From Pseudactinotalea terrae (GTDB lineage: Bacteria; Actinomycetota; Actinomycetes; Actinomycetales; Beutenbergiaceae), in contig NZ_WNXZ01000002.1 in assembly GCF_009733845.1 (NCBI RefSeq), positions 1-64,000 on the forward strand: a DNA stretch of 64,000 bases, written 5' to 3'. Shown here piece after piece: positions 18,438 to 27,238 of the stretch. Positions within the stretch are counted from its first letter, which is position 1. The number at the start of each line of letters is the position of its first letter. The position numbers and the translations under genes are program-made. The notes under the pieces were generated by a model, which did not search any database, had not been told where the DNA came from, and saw only the letters and a program-made list of their open reading frames with translations.

Positions 18438-19478
18438 GTGACGGCCACCCTGGCGGTGAAGCCGGTCGCCCACCGAGTGCGGCGACCGGTACCCGTGCGC
18501 GTGCTCGGTGGGCTCGGCCTGCTCGTCGTGGTCGCGGGCGTCGCCGCCGCATCCCTGACGTTCGGCGTCCTGGACGTGGGGTGGGACGACCTGGTCGCCG
18601 GGATCGGGGGAGCGCAGGACACGACGGCGCAGGCGGCCGTGCTCAAACGGGTCCCGCGCACGGTGCTGGGGCTGGTCGTCGGGGCGGCACTGGGGGTCTC
18701 GGGTGCCGTGATGCAGGGGGTCACCCGCAACCCGCTCGCCGACCCCGAGATCCTGGGGGTCAACTCGGGAGCGTCGCTCGCCGTCGTGATCGGGATGGTG
18801 TTCCTGGGGCTGTCCTCGCAGGTCACCTACATTTGGGTCGCGATGCTCGGCGCGGCGGTCGCCGCGGTGTTCGTGTACGTGGTCGGGTCGCTCGGGCGCG
18901 GTGGCGCGACGCCGCTCAAGCTCGCGCTCGCGGGCGCGGCGACCTCGGTGGCGCTCGGCGCGCTCGTCAGCGCGATCCTGCTGCCTCGCGCGCAGGACAT
19001 GCAGTCCTTCCGGTTCTGGCAGATCGGCGGCGTGGGCGGCGGCTCGTGGTCCACGATCGGGCTGGTGCTGCCGTTCCTGGTGGCCGGCCTGCTGCTCTCG
19101 CTGGCCTCGGCCCGCGCGCTCAACTCGCTCGCCCTGGGCGACGAGTTGGCGGTGGGGCTCGGCCAGAACGTCAGCCGGGCACGGCTGCTCGCCGCTGTCG
19201 GGGGTGTGGTCCTGTGCGGGGCGGCGACGGCGGTCGCCGGGCCGATCGGGTTCGTCGGGCTGGTCGTGCCGCACGTGGTGCGGCTGCTGGCCGGGATCGA
19301 TCACCGGTGGCTGATCCCGCTGTCGGCGCTCGGCGGTGCGGCGCTGCTCACCGCGGCCGATGTGCTCGGCCGCCTGGTCGGTGGCAACGAGGAGATCCAG
19401 GCAGGCATCATCACCGCGATCGTCGGGGCTCCCTTCTTCATCTGGATCGTGCGCCGCCAGAAGGTCCGCGACCTGTGA
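18438..19478 (+). CDS. FecCD-family Fe-siderophore permease 1
   Basis: A 346-aa polytopic membrane protein with about nine to ten helices and the FecCD hallmarks RVPRTVLGLVVGAALGVSGAVMQ, TRNPLADPEILGVNSGAS and GPIGFVGLVVPHVVRLL. It forms one half of the import channel. GTG start with GGAGAG upstream. Its stop overlaps the next permease (GTGA). Confidence 0.95.
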   Translation: MTATLAVKPVAHRVRRPVPVRVLGGLGLLVVVAGVAAASLTFGVLDVGWDDLVAGIGGAQDTTAQAAVLKRVPRTVLGLVVGAALGVSGAVMQGVTRNPLADPEILGVNSGASLAVVIGMVFLGLSSQVTYIWVAMLGAAVAAVFVYVVGSLGRGGATPLKLALAGAATSVALGALVSAILLPRAQDMQSFRFWQIGGVGGGSWSTIGLVLPFLVAGLLLSLASARALNSLALGDELAVGLGQNVSRARLLAAVGGVVLCGAATAVAGPIGFVGLVVPHVVRLLAGIDHRWLIPLSALGGAALLTAADVLGRLVGGNEEIQAGIITAIVGAPFFIWIVRRQKVRDL

Positions 19479-20527
19479 CGACCCTGACCGAGGCCCCCTC
19501 GACGATCGAGGTCGTCACGACGGGCCGCGCCCGGCGGGCGCGACGACGCTGGCTCGTGCACGTGGGGCTCGCACTCGCGGTGCTGGCCGTGTTCTGGCTC
19601 TCGCTCATGCTCGGCCGGACCTACTACCCGGCCTCCGACGTGATCGCGGTGATCCTCGGTGGCGACGTCGACGGCGCCTCCTTCACGGTGGGCACGTTGC
19701 GGCTGCCCCGCGCCGTGACCGGGCTGCTGGTCGGCTTCGCGTTCGGCCTGGCGGGGGCGACCTTCCAGACGATGCTGCGCAACCCGCTCGCCAGTCCCGA
19801 CGTGATCGGGATCAGCTCCGGTGCCAGCGCGGCGGCGGTCATCGGGATCCTGGTCCTCAACCTCAGCCCGACCGCCGTCTCGGCGATGGCGACCGCGGCC
19901 GCGCTCGTGACCGCCTTCGCCATCTACCTGCTGTCCTACAAGCAGGGCGGCGTCGCCAACACCCGGCTCATCCTCATCGGGATCGGCATCGCCGCGATGC
20001 TCAGCAGCGTGGTGTCCTACGTGCTCTCCGGCGCCGCGGCCTGGGACATGCAGGTCGCGATGCGCTGGCTCACCGGCAACCTCAACGGAGCCACCTACGA
20101 GCGCACGCTGCCGCTGGTGATCGCCGTGGTGCTGCTCGCGCCCGTGCTGCTGTGGCTGCTGCGCGACCTCGAGGCCATGCGGCTCGGCGACCAGACCGCG
20201 GCCGCGCTCGGCGTGCCCGTGGAGCGGACCCGGGTGCTGCTGATCGTCGTGGCGGTCGCGCTGATGGCCTTCGCGACGGCGGCCGCCGGGCCGATCGCGT
20301 TCGTCGCCTTCCTGTCCGGGCCCATCGCTGCCCGGATCCTCGGCCCGGTCGGCAGCCCCGTGCTGGCCTCGGGGCTCTTCGGCGCGCTGCTCGTGCTGGT
20401 GGCCGACTTCTTCGCGCAGTACGCGCTGGGCACCAGGTTCCCGGTCGGTGTCATCACCGGCGCGCTCGGCGCGCCCTTCCTCGTCTACCTGCTCGTCCGC
20501 AGCAACCGGTCCGGAGGTTCCCTATGA
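19475..20527 (+). CDS. FecCD-family Fe-siderophore permease 2
   Basis: A 350-aa partner of the preceding permease. It has the same family motifs LRLPRAVTGLLVGFAFGLAG, LRNPLASPDVIGISSGAS and GPIAFVAFLSGPIAARIL. The ~25 N-terminal residues are Arg-rich and cytoplasmic. Start (GTGA) and stop (ATGA) overlap both neighbours, so translation is probably coupled. Confidence 0.95.
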   Translation: MTTLTEAPSTIEVVTTGRARRARRRWLVHVGLALAVLAVFWLSLMLGRTYYPASDVIAVILGGDVDGASFTVGTLRLPRAVTGLLVGFAFGLAGATFQTMLRNPLASPDVIGISSGASAAAVIGILVLNLSPTAVSAMATAAALVTAFAIYLLSYKQGGVANTRLILIGIGIAAMLSSVVSYVLSGAAAWDMQVAMRWLTGNLNGATYERTLPLVIAVVLLAPVLLWLLRDLEAMRLGDQTAAALGVPVERTRVLLIVVAVALMAFATAAAGPIAFVAFLSGPIAARILGPVGSPVLASGLFGALLVLVADFFAQYALGTRFPVGVITGALGAPFLVYLLVRSNRSGGSL

Positions 20528-21336
20528 GCCACGCCCACACCCTCCGGGCCGAGCAGCTCAGCCTCGGCTACGGCGAGCGGTCCGTCGTCGAGAACCTCGA
20601 TCTGAGCATCCCGCCGGAGAGGATCACGGTGGTGGTCGGCGCGAACGCGTGCGGCAAGTCCACGATCCTCAAGGCGATGTCGCGGCTGCTGCCCGCGCGC
20701 CACGGTGCCGTGCTGCTCGACGGCAAGGCCATCCACGAGATCCCCACCAAGCAGGTCGCGCGCACGCTGGGGCTGCTGCCGCAGTCGCCGATCGCGCCCG
20801 AGGGCATCTCGGTCAGTGATCTGGTGGGCCGTGGCCGCCATCCCCATCAGGGGATGCTCAGCCGCTGGACCGCCGACGACGATGCCGCCGTGGCCCGCGC
20901 GCTCGACGTCACCGGCACGGCCGACCTCGCCGACCGCGCCGTGGACGAGCTCTCCGGCGGGCAGCGGCAGCGTGTGTGGGTCGCGATGGTGCTCGCGCAG
21001 CAGACCGAGCTGCTGCTGCTCGACGAGCCCACCACCTTCCTCGACGTCACGCACCAGGTCGAGGTGCTCGACCTGCTGACCGACCTCAACCGTGACTTCG
21101 GCACCACGATCGTGATGGTGCTGCACGACCTCAACCTCGCCGCCCGCTACGCCGACCATCTCGTGGCGATCAAGGGCGGGCGCCTTTACGCCGCCGGCGC
21201 CCCTTCCGACGTGCTCACCGAGACCTGCGTGCGGGATGTCTTCGGTCTCGACAACATGGTCGTGCCCGACCCCACCACCGGCAAGCCGCTCGTGCTGCCG
21301 CTCGGCCGCCACCACGTCGCCACTGCTGCTCGCTGA
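20524..21336 (+). CDS. Fe-siderophore ABC transporter ATP-binding protein
   Basis: A 270-aa ABC ATPase with Walker A GANACGKST (about residue 39), signature LSGGQRQRV, Walker B LLLLDEPTTFLD and the switch His in MVLHDLNLAARYADH. It matches the FepC/FhuC branch and powers the two permeases encoded upstream. It is the last gene of the iron-boxed operon. Confidence 0.95.
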   Translation: MSHAHTLRAEQLSLGYGERSVVENLDLSIPPERITVVVGANACGKSTILKAMSRLLPARHGAVLLDGKAIHEIPTKQVARTLGLLPQSPIAPEGISVSDLVGRGRHPHQGMLSRWTADDDAAVARALDVTGTADLADRAVDELSGGQRQRVWVAMVLAQQTELLLLDEPTTFLDVTHQVEVLDLLTDLNRDFGTTIVMVLHDLNLAARYADHLVAIKGGRLYAAGAPSDVLTETCVRDVFGLDNMVVPDPTTGKPLVLPLGRHHVATAAR

Positions 21337-21394
21337 CCCTCGTCCACATCGTGAGACCGCTCGGCTGGTTCGCTCGTGGCGGGAACCCGCTGGC

Positions 21395-21400
21395 TACCGT
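21395..21400 (+). promoter_or_regulatory. Probable -10 box of a leaderless leader-peptide transcript
   Basis: TACCGT ends 6 nt before the GTG-ATG pair that opens the small leader ORF, which places the transcription start at the start codon. Confidence 0.45.
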
Positions 21401-21409
21401 CGTGGCGTG

Positions 21410-21502
21410 ATGGCTACACACCTGGCAGCTGGCTCGTTCACGAGCCGACGCGCCGTCGACCTGCTCCGGGTCGCCAGCGCGCTGTGTCGGCGCGCCATCT
21501 GA
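21410..21502 (+). CDS. Actinobacterial leader peptide, probably cysteine/sulfur-responsive
   Basis: A 30-codon ORF with the core RRAVDLLRVASALCRR near its end. This matches the small putative leader peptides of actinobacteria (pattern H/A-V-D-L-x-R-V-A-S-A-L-C-R) that precede genes for sulfur and cysteine uptake or metabolism. A GTG (21407) immediately precedes the ATG in frame, so the ORF may start three bases earlier. It ends 142 bp before the DAACS symporter gene, and a GC-rich dyad follows it. Regulation by ribosome pausing at the Cys codon is the inferred mechanism. Confidence 0.72.
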   Translation: MATHLAAGSFTSRRAVDLLRVASALCRRAI

Positions 21503-21512
21503 TCTCACCGCA

Positions 21513-21528
21513 GCGGCAGCGCTGCCGC
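21513..21528 (+). promoter_or_regulatory. GC-rich dyad after the leader ORF, possible attenuator hairpin
   Basis: GCGGCAGCGCTGCCGC is a perfect 16-bp palindrome 10 nt after the leader peptide stop. It can fold as a 6-bp stem with a 4-nt loop. No U-tract follows. The rest of the leader up to 21644 has no other gene, and GAGAGGG provides the downstream ribosome site. Confidence 0.4.
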
Positions 21529-21644
21529 CATCGGTCGCAGCAGCCACCGGGCCTCTCCGGAGCACCGTGCGGCCTCGCTCCGCCAGAGCTGACCCTGCCG
21601 CGCCCAGCCGTCGCACGAACCACCCACACACATCGAGAGGGACC

Positions 21645-23066
21645 ATGTCCACCACAGCCGCAGAACCTGAGTCCGAGGCACCCGAGAAGCGCAGGCGCCT
21701 GAAGCTGCCCTCGTTCTCCACCCAGATCGTCATCTCGCTGATCCTGGGCGTCGTCCTCGGATGGATCGCGCTGACCATCGGGCCCGCGGGCGTCGACGAG
21801 GAGGGCGAGGACATCGCCAACGGCCTCACCGAGACTCTCAGCGTGATCGGCTCGAGCTTCGTCACGCTGCTGCGCACGATCGTGCCGCCGCTGGTGATCA
21901 CGGCCATCATCGCCTCGATCGCGAACCTGCGGAAGGTCACCAATGCTGCCCGCCTCGCCGGGCAGACCCTGCTCTGGTTCGCGATCACCGCGCTGGTCTC
22001 GGTGTCCTTCGGCATCGCGCTCGGCCTGATCCTGCAGCCGGGTGCGCGGTCGGGCGTCGACGCCTCCCAGGTCCGCGAGCCAGGCCGGACCGGGTCCTGG
22101 ACCGACTTCCTCACCGGCCTGATCCCCGGCAACTTCCTCGGCCTCGAGGCCTCGGAGAACGGTGCGAGCTTCAACGTGCTGCAGCTCGTGGTGATCGGCA
22201 TCGTCGTCGGCATCGCGGCGCTCAAGACCGGCAAGTCCGCCGAGCCGTTCCTCGAGTTCAACAAGTCGGCGCTCGCCGTCGTGCAGAAGGTGCTGTGGTG
22301 GGTCATCCGGCTCGCGCCGATCGGCACGATCGGTCTCCTCGGCCGCGCGGTGGCCACCTACGGATGGGACGCCCTCGCACCTCTGGGGACCTACGCCGTC
22401 GCGATCTACATCGGCCTGGCGCTGGTGCTGTTCCTGCTGTACCCGGTGGTGCTGCGCGCCAACGGGCTGAACCCGCTGCGGTTCTTCCGGGGTGCGTGGC
22501 CGGCGATCCAGCTCGCGTTCGTCTCGCGCTCCTCGATCGGCACGCTGCCGGTGACCGAGCGGGTCGTCACGCGCAACCTCGGTGTGCCGCGTGAGTACGC
22601 CTCGTTCGCGGTGCCGTTCGGTGCGACCACGAAGATGGATGGTTGCGCCGCGATCTACCCGGCGCTGTCGGCGATCTTCGTGGCCCAGTTCTTCGGCCTC
22701 GAGCTCTCGCTGTGGCACTACCTGCTGATCGTGTTCGTCTCGGTCGTGGGGTCGGCCGCGACCGCCGGCGTCACCGGTGCCACCGTGATGCTCACGCTGA
22801 CGCTCTCGACGCTGGGGCTGCCGCTGGAGGGCGTCGGCCTGCTGCTGGCGATCGACCCGATCCTCGACATGGGCCGCACGGCCGTCAACGTGGCCGGTCA
22901 GGCCATGGTGCCGACCGTCGTCGCCAAGCGCGAGGGCATCCTCGACCAGGAGCAGTACGACTCGGCGAACGGCGAGGACCTCTTCCGCGACGACGAGCCC
23001 GCCGAGCGCGAGGCCGCGAACGAGCAGCGCGGACCGGCTCGCCGGCCCGAGCCCGCCACCGCTTAA
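21645..23066 (+). CDS. DAACS-family dicarboxylate/amino acid:cation symporter
   Basis: A 473-aa membrane transporter of the GltP/DctA/TcyP family with about eight helices plus re-entrant loops. SRSSIGTLPVTERVV stands for the serine-rich hairpin, and VPFGATTKMDGCAAIYPALSAIFVAQF and DPILDMGRTAVNVAGQ are the conserved substrate/cation-binding stretches. A ~65-residue external loop separates early helices (about 138-190). The upstream cysteine-type leader peptide suggests L-cystine as substrate (TcyP-like), an inference from context. The C-terminus is a charged cytoplasmic tail. Confidence 0.9.
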   Translation: MSTTAAEPESEAPEKRRRLKLPSFSTQIVISLILGVVLGWIALTIGPAGVDEEGEDIANGLTETLSVIGSSFVTLLRTIVPPLVITAIIASIANLRKVTNAARLAGQTLLWFAITALVSVSFGIALGLILQPGARSGVDASQVREPGRTGSWTDFLTGLIPGNFLGLEASENGASFNVLQLVVIGIVVGIAALKTGKSAEPFLEFNKSALAVVQKVLWWVIRLAPIGTIGLLGRAVATYGWDALAPLGTYAVAIYIGLALVLFLLYPVVLRANGLNPLRFFRGAWPAIQLAFVSRSSIGTLPVTERVVTRNLGVPREYASFAVPFGATTKMDGCAAIYPALSAIFVAQFFGLELSLWHYLLIVFVSVVGSAATAGVTGATVMLTLTLSTLGLPLEGVGLLLAIDPILDMGRTAVNVAGQAMVPTVVAKREGILDQEQYDSANGEDLFRDDEPAEREAANEQRGPARRPEPATA

Positions 23067-23080
23067 GAGGTCTGCTCGGG

Positions 23081-23157
23081 CACGCCGAGAGGGCGCCAGC
23101 CTGACCGCCGGGTGTGGCACACCATGCGCCGCGGTCAGGCCGGCGCCCTCTGGCGTG
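23081..23157 (+). terminator. Long three-part hairpin terminator
   Basis: Three nested perfect stems line up: CACGCC/GGCGTG, GAGGGCGCC/GGCGCCCTC and CCTGACCGC/GCGGTCAGG, separated by small bulges. The apical loop contains its own GGTGT/ACACC hairpin. It begins 14 nt after the symporter stop. Confidence 0.85.
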
Positions 23158-23291
23158 CGTTCCACGCCGCCGAGAGCGGCAAAGCGTGGCGACTGTGAGA
23201 CGGGGTCGCACGGGGTACGGGATGCTGGCATCGTCTACGCCGGTGTCCGTCATCGGCGGCGCCCGCACGCACGCGCACGATCGGAGTCACG

Positions 23292-24740
23292 ATGACCACG
23301 CCCACCGCCAACATCGCCGTGGTCGGCCTCGCTGTCATGGGGTCGAACCTGGCGCGCAACCTCGCGAGCCGCGAGGGCAACGTCGTCGCGGTCTACAACC
23401 GCACCACGGCCAAGACCGACGCGCTGCTCGAGGCTCACCCCGAGGCCGGCTTCGTCAAGGCCGCGACGGTGCAGGAGCTCGCGGACTCGCTGGTCAAGCC
23501 CCGCACGGCGATCATCATGGTCAAGGCCGGCCGGGCCACCGACGCCGTGATCGACGAGCTCGTGAGCGTCTTCGAGCCGGGCGACATCATCGTCGACGGC
23601 GGCAACGCGCTCTTCACCGACACGATCCGCCGCGAGAAGGCCGTCCGTGAGACCGGCATCAACTTCGTGGGCGCCGGCATCTCCGGCGGCGAGGAGGGCG
23701 CGCTCAAGGGCCCCTCGATCATGCCGGGCGGCAGCGTGGAGGCATGGGAGACGCTCGGCCCGATCCTGCGCTCGATCGCGGCGGTCGCCGAGGGCGAGCC
23801 GTGCGTGACGCACGTCGGCACCGATGGTGCGGGCCACTTCGTCAAGATGATCCACAACGGCATCGAGTACGCCGACATGCAGCTGATCGCCGAGGCGTAC
23901 GACCTGATCCGGCAGGGCACCGGCAAGAGCCCGGCCGAGATCGCCGACATCGTCGCCGAGTGGAACTCGGGTGATCTCGACTCCTACCTGATCGAGATCA
24001 CCGCCGAGGTCCTGCGCCAGGTCGACGCCGCCACCGGTCAGCCGCTCGTCGACGTCATCCTGGACTCGGCCGGCGCCAAGGGCACCGGCGCCTGGACCGT
24101 GCAGACCGCGCTCGACCTCGGGGTCCCGGTCTCGGGCATCGCCGAGGCCGTGTTCGCACGCTCGCTGTCCTCCGACCGCGAGGCGCGCGCCGCCGCCCGC
24201 GACCTGCCAGGCCCCGACCAGACCTGGAAGGTCGACGACGAGGCGGCGTTCGTCGAGGACGTCCGGCGCGCGTTGTACGCGTCGAAGATCATCGCCTACT
24301 CCCAGGGCTTCGACGAGATCATCGCCGGCGCCAAGGAGTACGGCTGGGACATCTCCAAGGGCGAGATCGCCAAGATCTGGCGCGGCGGCTGCATCATCCG
24401 CGCGCGGTTCCTCAACCGGATCACCGAGGCGTACGAGACCGATCCCGGTCTGGTCAGCCTGGCCACCGCGCCCTACTTCCGTGAGGCGCTCGCGGGCGCG
24501 CAGGACTCCTGGCGCCGGGTCGTCGCCGGCGCCGCCATGTCCGGCATCCCCGCACCGGCCTTCGCGGCGTCGCTGGCCTACTACGACGGGCTGCGCGCCG
24601 AGCGCCTGCCCGCCTCGCTCGTGCAGGGCCAGCGCGACTTCTTCGGCGCTCACACCTACAAGCGCGTCGACCGTGAGGGCACCTTCCACACGCTGTGGTC
24701 GGGCGATCGCACCGAGATCGAGGCCGAAGACACCCACTGA
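23292..24740 (+). CDS. gnd: 6-phosphogluconate dehydrogenase, decarboxylating
   Basis: A 482-aa enzyme converting 6-phosphogluconate to ribulose 5-phosphate with NAD(P)+. The Rossmann motif VVGLAVMGSNLARN, the 6-PG binding GAGISGGEEGALKGPSIMPGG and the catalytic Lys in GHFVKMIHNGIEYADMQ are all intact. Length and motifs match the long dimeric GndA type. It is monocistronic. It would use the 6-phosphogluconate that arises from the F420-dependent glucose-6-phosphate dehydrogenase encoded at 55.4 kb after lactone hydrolysis. Confidence 0.97.
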   Translation: MTTPTANIAVVGLAVMGSNLARNLASREGNVVAVYNRTTAKTDALLEAHPEAGFVKAATVQELADSLVKPRTAIIMVKAGRATDAVIDELVSVFEPGDIIVDGGNALFTDTIRREKAVRETGINFVGAGISGGEEGALKGPSIMPGGSVEAWETLGPILRSIAAVAEGEPCVTHVGTDGAGHFVKMIHNGIEYADMQLIAEAYDLIRQGTGKSPAEIADIVAEWNSGDLDSYLIEITAEVLRQVDAATGQPLVDVILDSAGAKGTGAWTVQTALDLGVPVSGIAEAVFARSLSSDREARAAARDLPGPDQTWKVDDEAAFVEDVRRALYASKIIAYSQGFDEIIAGAKEYGWDISKGEIAKIWRGGCIIRARFLNRITEAYETDPGLVSLATAPYFREALAGAQDSWRRVVAGAAMSGIPAPAFAASLAYYDGLRAERLPASLVQGQRDFFGAHTYKRVDREGTFHTLWSGDRTEIEAEDTH

Positions 24741-25003
24741 CCGGCGTCCGGTGGCTATGCCTCGGCACGCCTCGGGCGGGCGCCCGGTGGCTGTTGGTCG
24801 GCACTCTGGCGCCCGTGCGTGTCGCCTGCGGTACGTCGCACAGACCGCTGAAGGCATCGCCCCAGCGCGCGCAAACCATCGCGGATCTCCTCGCCGCGCA
24901 CCAGTGAACCGCCGCGGTGGTTGCTGGTCGCCGAGCCCGCTTGGCGTGCCAACACACGCGTCCGCGAGTCGCGCTGGTGAGACGTGCCGCTGCCTGCCCT
25001 GCC

Positions 25004-25073
25004 ACAAACTCGTGGCCAGGTGCCGCGATCGGCGTGGATATCGGCGGAATCGCTCATCTGGCCACGACTTTGT
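25004..25073. repeat. Long inverted repeat, 16-bp arms
   Basis: ACAAACTCGTGGCCAG (25004-25019) is repeated inverted at 25058-25073 with 15 of 16 positions complementary, separated by 38 bp. It may be a palindromic intergenic element or part of a termination structure. Confidence 0.7.
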
Positions 25074-25080
25074 TGCACAC

Positions 25081-25109
25081 GGGCCGCGCCTCGCGTAGGG
25101 GCGCGGCCC
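25081..25109. terminator. Hairpin terminator between convergent genes
   Basis: GGGCCGCGCC pairs perfectly with GGCGCGGCCC across a 9-nt loop. It lies 54 bp beyond the stop of the minus-strand WYL gene and 340 bp beyond gnd, so it more likely serves the former. Confidence 0.6.
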
Positions 25110-25162
25110 TGCGGGGAACGCGGACAGAGCGGGGGCCGTCGTAGGGCACCGGGTGGCGGGCC

Positions 25163-26134
25163 TCAGATCTGGTCGTCCGGTCCTTCCGAGATCGCGGTGA
25201 GGCGTTCGGCGAGTCGTGCGGCGGCGTCGCGGAGCTCGGGTGGTTCGAGGATCTCGGTCTCGAGGTTCAGAGCGGCGATGTGCATCGTCAACCAGTCGAG
25301 GTCGTCCCCGCCGGCGAACAGGACGCACCAGCCGTCGCGGTCGTCCTCCACACGGCCGACCTGAGGCGGGACCTGGCGCCGAACCTCGTCAGCAGCGGCG
25401 CGTAGCCGGACCTGCACGTGGTGGCGGTACGGCGCTGTCGTGATCGCGTCCTGGACGTAGCGCACCGGGTCGGGGTGCTCGCGGGTACGGAAGTGCCAGG
25501 TGGTGGCCTCAGCGTGGCGGACGCGATCGAGGCGGAAGGTCCGCCAGTCCTCGCGGTCGACGTCCCAGGCCATGAGGTACCACCGCTGCCCGGTGGTCAC
25601 CATCCGCACCGGTTCGACGGTGCGCTCCTGCTCCTCGCCGGCCGCGCGGGCATAGCCGAACCGGACCCTGACCTGGTCGCGGCACGCACGGGCGAGCGTC
25701 ACCAGCACGTCGGCGTCCACCTCGACGCTCGTCGCGACCAGGGTGTCGGTGGCCTGCTGCAACGCATGCACCTCGGCCCGGAGCCGCGGGGGCATCACCT
25801 GGTCGAGCTTGGCGAGGGCGCGGACAGCAGCCTCGCCTGCTCCCGCGACGGCGCTCGAGGCCGCCAGCCGCAGCGAGATGGCCGTTGCGGTGGCCTCCTC
25901 GTCGTCGAGCAGCAGCGGCGGCAGCCGGGTACCGGCCCCGAGCCGGTAGCCGCCTCCCACGCCGGCCGTGGCCCGCACGGGGTAGCCGAGGGCCCGCAGG
26001 CGCTCGATGTCCCGCCGGACCGAGCGCTCGGTGACTCCCTGCTCGGCCGCCAGGTCGCCGGCCGTCCAGGAGGGCCGCTGCTGGAGCAGCCCGAGCAGCC
26101 GCAGCACCCGCTCCGTGGTTCCTTCGGTGTTCAT
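25163..26134 (-). CDS. WYL-domain (YafY/PafC-like) transcriptional regulator
   Basis: A 323-aa regulator. The N-terminal HTH (about residues 5-60, VTERSVRRDIERLRALGYPV) is followed by the GGGYRL wing and a WYL domain with GQRWYLMAWDVDREDWRTFRLDRV (about 185-210). A C-terminal WCX-type region follows. WYL domains sense nucleotide-like ligands. It diverges from the DinB-like/VOC pair over a 61-bp gap and probably controls it. The ATG is chosen for the compact start before the HTH. Confidence 0.92.
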   Translation of the reverse strand: MNTEGTTERVLRLLGLLQQRPSWTAGDLAAEQGVTERSVRRDIERLRALGYPVRATAGVGGGYRLGAGTRLPPLLLDDEEATATAISLRLAASSAVAGAGEAAVRALAKLDQVMPPRLRAEVHALQQATDTLVATSVEVDADVLVTLARACRDQVRVRFGYARAAGEEQERTVEPVRMVTTGQRWYLMAWDVDREDWRTFRLDRVRHAEATTWHFRTREHPDPVRYVQDAITTAPYRHHVQVRLRAAADEVRRQVPPQVGRVEDDRDGWCVLFAGGDDLDWLTMHIAALNLETEILEPPELRDAAARLAERLTAISEGPDDQI

Positions 26135-26195
26135 CCCTGCACTCTTGCATCGATCACGGAACGAATCTGTCCGGTATCGGCGGCATGCTGGGTCC

Positions 26196-26771
26196 ATGAG
26201 CACCATCACCGGTTGGAACGCCCTGCTCCGGGACCAGATCGATTGGCACTGGAACCACCACGTCCGGCCCCGGTTCGCCGGGCTCACCGACGAGGAGTAC
26301 TTCTGGGAACCGGCGCCGGGTTCCTGGAGCGTCCGCCCGCGCGGCACCGGCACCGCACCCGTGCAGGCCGGCTCAGGCGCGATGACGATCGACTTCGCCG
26401 TGCCGGAGCCGAGCCCCTCTCCCGTCACCACGATCGCCTGGCGGCTCGGCCACGTCATCGTGGGCGTGCTCGGGCTGCGCAACGCCTCGCAGTTCGGGCG
26501 CGACGCCATCGACTACGAGTCCTTCGAGTACGCGGCCACCGCGCAGGAGGCACTCGCCCAGCTCGAGGCCGAGTACGCGGTCTGGATCGCTGGCGTCGAG
26601 GCGCTCGATGAGGACGGGCTCGCCCGACCGTGCGGCGAGGCCGAGGGTCCGTATGCGGAGGCGCCGCTCGCCGCCCTGGTGCTGCACATCCACCGCGAGC
26701 TGATCCACCACCTGTCGGAGGTCTGCCTGCTGCGCGACCTCTACCTGCACACCCAGGGAGAAGCCGCATGA
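26196..26771 (+). CDS. DinB-like (DUF664-type) four-helix metalloenzyme
   Basis: A 191-aa member of the DinB/YfiT-like superfamily, which is unrelated to DNA polymerase IV. The expected metal His residues are visible at RLGHVIVGVLGLRN and in the late HIHRELIHHLSEVCLLRDLY. Many relatives are thiol-dependent S-transferases. The pairing with a divergent YafY/WYL regulator is frequent. CATGCT lies 6 nt before the ATG, so transcription may be leaderless. Confidence 0.85.
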   Translation: MSTITGWNALLRDQIDWHWNHHVRPRFAGLTDEEYFWEPAPGSWSVRPRGTGTAPVQAGSGAMTIDFAVPEPSPSPVTTIAWRLGHVIVGVLGLRNASQFGRDAIDYESFEYAATAQEALAQLEAEYAVWIAGVEALDEDGLARPCGEAEGPYAEAPLAALVLHIHRELIHHLSEVCLLRDLYLHTQGEAA

Positions 26772-27229
26772 GCAGCACGTTCCAGGTCACCTTCGACGCG
26801 CGCGACCCGCGCGCCCTCTCGACGTTCTGGCGCGACGTGCTCGGCTACGTCCACCCCGCGCCGCCCGGGGTCGAGCTGGCGCCCGGCGCCGATCCGCTCA
26901 CCGCCTGGGACGAGTTCCTGGAGCGTTCGGGCGTTCCGGAGGATCAGCGCAACACCGCCTCGGCGCTCGAGGACCCCGAGGGTGTTGGCCCGCGGCTCTT
27001 CTTCCAGCAGGTCCCGGAGGACAAGGTGGCCAAGAACCGCGTCCACCTCGACGTCCGGACCGCCTCGGAGCTGCGCGACGACGAGCGCATGTCCGCCCTC
27101 GAGACCGAGTGCGACCGGCTGGTGGCGCTCGGCGCCACCCGGCTGCGGCGGCACGAACCCGCTGAGCCGCTGAGCATCGGGTTCATCGTCATGGCCGACC
27201 CCGAGGGCAACGAGTTCTGCCTGGACTGA
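26768..27229 (+). CDS. Glyoxalase/bleomycin-resistance (VOC) protein
   Basis: A 153-aa single VOC protein with the starting phrase TFDARDPRALSTFWRDVLGY and the end VMADPEGNEFCLD. It is a common actinobacterial type of unknown substrate. It is translationally coupled to the DinB-like gene (ATGA overlap), so the two probably act together, possibly on an electrophile or antibiotic. Confidence 0.88.
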   Translation: MSSTFQVTFDARDPRALSTFWRDVLGYVHPAPPGVELAPGADPLTAWDEFLERSGVPEDQRNTASALEDPEGVGPRLFFQQVPEDKVAKNRVHLDVRTASELRDDERMSALETECDRLVALGATRLRRHEPAEPLSIGFIVMADPEGNEFCLD

Positions 27230-27238
27230 GGTGCGCGG

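Larger units (their letters stand above)
24741..25162. other. Gene-free intergenic stretch between convergent genes
   Basis: 422 bases without a credible gene. Short open frames here read as Arg-rich, low-complexity text. The stretch holds a long inverted repeat (25004-25073) and a GC-rich hairpin (25081-25109). Bases 24761-24830 show an imperfect internal duplication around GGTGGCT. Confidence 0.6.

Noticed and set aside
24695-24907. Short frame with repeated RWL-GT text after gnd
   Set aside because: It starts inside gnd in another frame, has no ribosome site, and reads as Arg/Ala-rich low-complexity sequence.
26196-26771. DinB-like gene as a second DNA polymerase IV
   Set aside because: The name is shared, but the protein is a four-helix metalloprotein of the DinB/YfiT superfamily with no polymerase motifs.
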